A stretch of DNA of 64,000 nt from JAAFIP01 sp043778205 (GTDB lineage Bacteria; Pseudomonadota; Gammaproteobacteria; Burkholderiales; Burkholderiaceae_C). The position numbers and the translations under genes are program-made. The notes beneath the pieces were generated by a model. That model made no database searches and was not told where the DNA came from. It was given only the letters and a program-made list of their open reading frames with translations. Positions 59,551 to 64,000 of the stretch are shown here, in pieces. Where the stretch lies: positions 15,641 through 79,640 of the forward strand of contig JAYWGO010000012.1 of the NCBI GenBank assembly GCA_043778205.1. Reading direction: 5' to 3'. Each line of letters opens with the position of its first letter. Positions within the stretch are counted from its first letter, which is position 1.

Positions 59551-59667
59551 GGAATGCTCCTTTAATGCTGTACCGCACTGTACCGGCTATTGCCATCGCG
59601 TGCTGGCAGCTACACGGCGCATGAGGCCAGCACACCAGCCGGCAAATCCATTCACCACAGGAACCCC

Positions 59668-60414
59668 ATGGCCAAAGTCGTTTTAGTTACCGGTGCCTCG
59701 CGCGGCATAGGCGCTGCCACAGCCCTCTTGGCAGCCCAGCAAGGCTGGGCGGTGGCGGTGAACTACCTGGCCAACTCGCTGGCAGCAGACGAAGTAGTGC
59801 GGCAGATTCGCGCAGCAGGCGGTACTGCCATGGCAGTGCAGGCCGACGTAGCGCAGCACGCCCAGGTGCTGCGCATGTTCGAGGCGGTGGATGCCAAACT
59901 GGGCAGGCTGGACGGTTTGGTTAACAACGCCGGTGTAGTCGATGTGCCATCACGGGTGGACGCGATGCCCATCGAGCGCCTAGAGCGCATGTGGGCCACC
60001 AATGTCACCAGCAGTTTTGTGTGCGCGGGGCAGGCTGTGCTGCGCATGAGCACCCTGTATGGCGGCGCGGGCGGCAGCATTGTCAACCTGTCCAGCGCAG
60101 CGGCGCGCCTGGGCTCGCCGGGGCAGTATGTAGACTACGCGGCCAGCAAGGCGGCCATAGACGCATTTACCGTCGGCTTGGCCAAAGAGGTCGCCGCTGA
60201 GGGTATTCGTGTCAACGCCGTGCGCCCTGGCATTATCAAAACCGAGATTCACGCATCCGGTGGCCTGCCCCACCGCGCCGACCAGCTGGCCCCACAGGTG
60301 CCCATGCAGCGCCCAGGCACGGCTGACGAGGTAGCCCATGCGATTGTGTGGCTGCTGTCTGGCGCGTCAAGTTACACCACTGGCGCTGTGCTGGATGTGA
60401 CGGGCGGACGTTAA
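59668..60414 (+). CDS. short-chain dehydrogenase/reductase
   Basis: 248 aa classical SDR: NAD(P) motif VTGASRGIGAAT, NNAGVV, catalytic Ser and YxxxK (YAASKAAID), then VRPGIIKTEI. FabG-like; substrate not known. Start at ATG 59668, preceded by AGGA; upstream in-frame sequence (from 59590) is unlikely to be coding. Confidence 0.93.
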   Translation: MAKVVLVTGASRGIGAATALLAAQQGWAVAVNYLANSLAADEVVRQIRAAGGTAMAVQADVAQHAQVLRMFEAVDAKLGRLDGLVNNAGVVDVPSRVDAMPIERLERMWATNVTSSFVCAGQAVLRMSTLYGGAGGSIVNLSSAAARLGSPGQYVDYAASKAAIDAFTVGLAKEVAAEGIRVNAVRPGIIKTEIHASGGLPHRADQLAPQVPMQRPGTADEVAHAIVWLLSGASSYTTGAVLDVTGGR

Positions 60415-60472
60415 CCAGTTACCATAGCAGTTTGTTAATTATTTGTTCATAATTGTGCCGAGGTTAATTTTT

Positions 60473-62110
60473 GTGTTGTACCGCTTCTTAAAATTTGCTG
60501 CGTTTAAGCGCAGTTTGGCTGGGCTAGGCTTGCTGGCTCTGCACGCCAGCGCCAATGCCGCGCCTGCACTGCCACGCTTTGTAGAAGAAACCGACACGGC
60601 CGGGCTGCAAAGCCGGTTTGAGGGCGAGGGTGAATACATGGTGGGCGGCGGCGTGGCCACCTTCGACTGCGATGGCGACGGCTTGCCCGAGGTGTACGCC
60701 ACGGCCGGCGTGAACAAGGCCAAGTTTTACCGCAACCGCAGCACACGTGGCGGCCCTATCAAACTGCAAGAAGAACGCTCGGGCCTGGAACTGACCAATG
60801 CCGTTGGTGCCTACCCGCTAGACATAGACGGTGACGGCAACACCGATTTGGTGGTGCTGCGCGTGGGCGAGGTGCAGGTTTTCAAAGGTTTGGGCGGCTG
60901 CAAATTTCAGCGCGCAAACGAGGCCTGGGCCGTGCAAAGCAGCAATGGTTGGCACACCGCTTTTGCCGCCACATGGGAAAAAGGCAACCGCTGGCCCACG
61001 CTGGCCATAGGCACCTATGTAGACCGCACCAAGCCAGAATTTCCGTGGGGCAGTTGCACGCCCGGCATGCTGCTGCGCCCAGAGGCCGACAGCAAAAAAT
61101 TTGCCCAACCCACTCCCTTGGCCCCCGGCCACTGTGCACTGTCGATGCTGTTTACCGACTGGAACCGCAAAGGCGAGCCCGCCCTGCGCGTAAGCAATGA
61201 CCGCGAATACTATAAAAACGGCCAAGAGCAACTCTGGCGCCTGGCACCTGCCCAAGCGCCCACCCTGTACACCGTAGCCGAGGGCTGGAAGCCACTGCAA
61301 ATATGGGGCATGGGTATTGCCAGCCATGACCTGAACGGCGACGGTTTCCCCGAGTTTTTTTTGACCAGCATGTCTGACAATAAGCTACAGCAGCTAGACA
61401 GCGCACTAGGCGCAGGCGCGGCGCAGCCCCAGTACATAGACACGGCCTACAAGCGCGGCATCACTGCGCACCGGCCTTACGTGGGCGGCGACATTCACCC
61501 GTCTACCGCTTGGCATGCCCAGTTTGCCGATGCCAACAACGACGGCTATGCCGACCTGTTTATCGTCAAAGGCAACGTCTCCACCATGCCCGACTTTGCC
61601 ACGCTAGACCCGAACAACCTGCTGCTGCAAGAGCCTAACGGCAACTTCACCGAGGTAGGCCAAGCTGCTGGTATTGCCAGCTTTAAGCGCGGGCGTGGCG
61701 GCATGATGGTAGACCTCAACGGTGACGGCATGCTGGACATGCTGGTGGTAAACCGTTGGGACAAAGCCCAGCTGTGGCGCAATGTAGGCAGCGGCAGCGC
61801 AGCCAGCCCAGCGGCCATGGGCAACTGGCTAGAGCTTAGGCTTAAGCAGGCCAACGGCAACCGCGATGCTGTGGGTGCATGGGTTGAGGTCGATTTAGGT
61901 GGTCGCACCATCCGCCAAGAACTCACGGTTGGCGGGGGTCACGCCAGCGGGCACATGGGCTGGATGCATTTTGGCCTGGGCAGCGCAGCCCAGGTGAAGC
62001 TGCGGGTGCAATGGCCCCAGGGCGAGTGGAGCGACTGGAAAAGCGCCAACGCGAACGGCCACTATGTCATGGACAAAGACACGGGCATCACGCCTTGGAA
62101 GGCCCCATGA
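60473..62110 (+). CDS. exported FG-GAP/VCBS repeat protein with ASPIC/UnbV domain (CRTAC1-like)
   Basis: ~545 aa. Start unsure: no ATG near the N-terminus; the GTG at 60473 preceded by AGG fits. Signal peptide (LAGLGLLALHASANA), then beta-propeller repeats with calcium-type loops: DCDGDGLPE, DIDGDGNTD, DLNGDGFPE, DANNDGYAD, DLNGDGMLD. The C-terminal UnbV/ASPIC domain follows (GNRDAVGAWVEVDLGGRTIR, ELTVGGGHASGHMGWMHFGL). Function unknown. Its stop overlaps the next gene by four bases. Confidence 0.85.
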   Translation: MLYRFLKFAAFKRSLAGLGLLALHASANAAPALPRFVEETDTAGLQSRFEGEGEYMVGGGVATFDCDGDGLPEVYATAGVNKAKFYRNRSTRGGPIKLQEERSGLELTNAVGAYPLDIDGDGNTDLVVLRVGEVQVFKGLGGCKFQRANEAWAVQSSNGWHTAFAATWEKGNRWPTLAIGTYVDRTKPEFPWGSCTPGMLLRPEADSKKFAQPTPLAPGHCALSMLFTDWNRKGEPALRVSNDREYYKNGQEQLWRLAPAQAPTLYTVAEGWKPLQIWGMGIASHDLNGDGFPEFFLTSMSDNKLQQLDSALGAGAAQPQYIDTAYKRGITAHRPYVGGDIHPSTAWHAQFADANNDGYADLFIVKGNVSTMPDFATLDPNNLLLQEPNGNFTEVGQAAGIASFKRGRGGMMVDLNGDGMLDMLVVNRWDKAQLWRNVGSGSAASPAAMGNWLELRLKQANGNRDAVGAWVEVDLGGRTIRQELTVGGGHASGHMGWMHFGLGSAAQVKLRVQWPQGEWSDWKSANANGHYVMDKDTGITPWKAP

Positions 62111-63531
62111 AATCCCCCTTCTTTATTAATACCTTTTCGCCAGTCCGCGCATTGCGCCAACAGGGCTGGGCTACCGCCTGCGCCGCTGCGCTGGCACTGC
62201 CCTTAGCTATATGTGCGCTGCCCTTGCCAAGCTGGGCGCAATCGACAACAGCTCCGGCTGTCGCAGCCCAACCCGCCAATGCCTACAGCGCCAACGTAGC
62301 CACCGAATGGTTCAGCCTGGCTTTGCAGCTGGTGCAGCAAACACCCGGCTTTAGCCCTCCAGTGGCATCCCGTGCGCTGGGCTACATGGGCATTACCCTG
62401 TACGAGTCCATCGTACCTGGCATGCCCGACCGCATCAGCTTGGCAGGCCAGCTCAACGAGCTGGACTCCTTGCCGCTGGCCCAGCCTGACGAGCCGCTGC
62501 ACTGGCCTACGGTGGCCAACGCGTCGCTGGCCACCATGACCCGCATGATGTTCAGCAACGCCAGCGCTGAGAACAAAGCCCGCATTGATTTGCTAGAGCG
62601 CAGCTTGCCGCTCAAATACGCGCAAGACTTTGACCCTAGCGCGGTCACGCCCGAAATTACCAACCGCTCAGAAACCTTTGGCAAACTCATGGCCATGGCC
62701 ATCATGACCTGGGCCCGCACCGATGGCGGCCACGAGGCCTGGGGCCCACTGCGGCGCAACCAAGCCAACTACGTACCGCCCAGTGGCGACGGCCAGTGGG
62801 TGGCCACACCGCCTGCATTTGCCGCACCCCTGCTACCGCGCTGGGGCAATGTGCGCCCATTTGTGCTCAAGAGCGCCGCTGCATGCCCAGCACCACCGCC
62901 ACCTGCCTATTCCGAGCTACCTAGCTCTGAGTTTTACAAAGAGGCCGCTGAAGTACTGCGCGTAAGTACCCAAATCACCCAAGAGCAGCGCCAGTTTGCC
63001 CTGTACTGGGCCGATGACCCCAGCAAAACCCCCACGCCCGCAGGCCACTGGGCGTTTATTGCCAATGATATTTTGAAAGTCCGCAAAGCCAACCTGGCTA
63101 CGGCCGGCGAAACCTTTGCCCGCCTGAACATGGCCATGGCCGACGCGTTCATCGCCGCTTGGCACACCAAGTACAGCTTGAACTTGCTGCGCCCCGTCAC
63201 CTATATTCAGCTCACCATGGACAGCAACTGGGTGCCTACACTGATGCACACCCCTCCGTTTCCTGACTACCCATCAGGCCATTCGGTGCAGTCGAGTGCC
63301 GCCTCAGGCGTGCTAGAAGCAGCATTTGGCGACAACACCAGCTTTACAGACAACACCCACAACGACCGTGGCTGGGGGCCCCGAACGTTTAAAAACTTTA
63401 AAGCGGCAGCCAACGAAGCAGGTCTTTCGCGGCTGTATGCAGGCATCCACTACCGCGCTGCGGTGGTGGGCGGGCAGGTACAAGGCACCTGCGTAGCGCA
63501 AAAAGTACTCGCGCTTAAGCTCAAACCCTGA
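62107..63531 (+). CDS. exported vanadium-haloperoxidase/PAP2-superfamily protein
   Basis: 474 aa from ATG 62107 (coupled by ATGA to the upstream gene). Signal peptide (LALPLAICALPLPSWAQ). The C-terminal half has the vanadate/phosphate pocket: LLRPVTY (Arg), PDYPSGHSVQSSAASG (SGHS) and LSRLYAGIHYRAAVVGG (Arg, His). Whether it is a bromo/iodo-peroxidase, a phosphatase or something else cannot be told. The long N-terminal helical part matches the VCPO-like bacterial group. Confidence 0.87.
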   Translation: MKSPFFINTFSPVRALRQQGWATACAAALALPLAICALPLPSWAQSTTAPAVAAQPANAYSANVATEWFSLALQLVQQTPGFSPPVASRALGYMGITLYESIVPGMPDRISLAGQLNELDSLPLAQPDEPLHWPTVANASLATMTRMMFSNASAENKARIDLLERSLPLKYAQDFDPSAVTPEITNRSETFGKLMAMAIMTWARTDGGHEAWGPLRRNQANYVPPSGDGQWVATPPAFAAPLLPRWGNVRPFVLKSAAACPAPPPPAYSELPSSEFYKEAAEVLRVSTQITQEQRQFALYWADDPSKTPTPAGHWAFIANDILKVRKANLATAGETFARLNMAMADAFIAAWHTKYSLNLLRPVTYIQLTMDSNWVPTLMHTPPFPDYPSGHSVQSSAASGVLEAAFGDNTSFTDNTHNDRGWGPRTFKNFKAAANEAGLSRLYAGIHYRAAVVGGQVQGTCVAQKVLALKLKP

Positions 63532-63671
63532 TCAGGGTTAGCTCTAATACCCCAGGAAAATAAGTGCGAGACAATTAGTCTATTGGTTGGAGTATTTTTG
63601 AATAATTAAAAATTCGTTGGCCGATGCAACTAACCCATACCTTCCAAGGTACAACTTTTTTGGAAACAAAG

Positions 63672-64000
63672 ATGAAAAAACACCATCTCACCGTATTGGC
63701 TCTGAGCCTGTCAGCCCTGAGCGCTTTTGCACAAACCACCGTCGGCGTGAGCTGGTCTAACTTCCAAGAAGAGCGCTGGAAGACCGACGAAGCCGCCATC
63801 AAAACCCAGTTAGAGAAATCTGGCGCAAAGTACATCAGCGCGGACGCTGGCGGTTCACCAGAAAAGCAATTGGCAGACATCGACAGCTTGATCGCCAAAG
63901 GCGCTAAAGCCCTGATCGTGCTGGCTATGGACAAAGACGCAATTTTGCCAGCTATCAACAAAGCTAACCAGCAAAAAATCCCAGTGGTCGCGTACGACCG
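63672..64000 (+). CDS. xylF: D-xylose ABC transporter substrate-binding protein, 5' part
   Basis: 109 codons at the window end, truncated by the edge. Signal peptide (MKKHHLTVLALSLSALSAFA) and the start of a type I periplasmic sugar-binding fold: TVGVSWSNFQEERWKTDEAA, GGSPEKQLADIDSLIAKGAK, IPVVAYD. The closest pattern is XylF (xylose). The rest of the ABC operon should lie beyond the window. Confidence 0.85.
   Translation, partial: MKKHHLTVLALSLSALSAFAQTTVGVSWSNFQEERWKTDEAAIKTQLEKSGAKYISADAGGSPEKQLADIDSLIAKGAKALIVLAMDKDAILPAINKANQQKIPVVAYD

Overview
The window looks like a chromosomal stretch of a betaproteobacterium, most likely Burkholderiales and probably a Comamonadaceae (Rhodoferax-like) lineage. 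I infer this from the GC-rich codon use, the argP/argO, lipBA, hemB/hemJ and lemA-TPM gene sets, and a dispersed ~50-bp repeat resembling intergenic repeats of that family. No rRNA, tRNA, CRISPR array, transposase or prophage was seen.

Layout. 357-2465: two-component system, then a strong terminator with a candidate sRNA. 2903-4792: secreted M48 protease and a UPF0149/SEC-C protein. 4815-10360: type III restriction-modification locus (mod, a DUF3800 gene, res), with res overlapping lipB, followed by lipA. 12296-18472: SWIM/SNF2 ATPase, MFS transporter, aldo/keto reductase. 18622-24959 (minus): four-gene envelope operon of OmpA-like protein, caspase-like protease, CHASE2 membrane protein and a second caspase-like protease carrying an EF-hand loop. 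25156-28109 (minus): MCE/MlaD protein, lipoprotein, polytopic membrane protein. 28214-31582 (minus): DsbA-type oxidoreductase, SPOR protein, argS.

31679-38858 is an accessory island: vapBC-like pair, wHTH-nucleotidyltransferase plus a HEPN gene that seems to end at a nonsense codon, an AT-richer lipoprotein gene whose G(15) tract puts it out of frame (probable phase variation, OFF here), a mazEF-like pair, a B12-binding radical SAM protein, and an mntA with a wrecked hepT. 38855-44916 holds argP/argO around a perfect 14-bp inverted repeat, a LysR regulator, a haloacid dehalogenase and malate synthase G. 44961-49804 holds a small tyrosine phosphatase, gamma-glutamyltransferase and a lemA-TPM-TPM cluster. 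49896-55436 holds a Rossmann protein, a 2Fe-2S protein, VanZ, hemJ with an unusual leader or sRNA, hemB and a CorA transporter. 55484-63531 holds a TetR/hydrolase pair, amidohydrolase, dienelactone hydrolase, a DsbA-family isomerase, SDR, and a coupled FG-GAP/UnbV and vanadium-haloperoxidase-like pair. The window ends inside a xylF-like gene.

The main cross-cutting observation is a short repeat (core ATAGCTGCTTGTGCAGCATT then TCCTTGGG) in about a dozen copies. It is open in one frame in each orientation. It lies inside genes (res, CHASE2, dehalogenase), supplies the N-terminal export region of two exported proteins (second caspase, amidohydrolase), and may supply the -35 box of the CorA gene. 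Short in-frame tandem duplications also recur in protein linkers.
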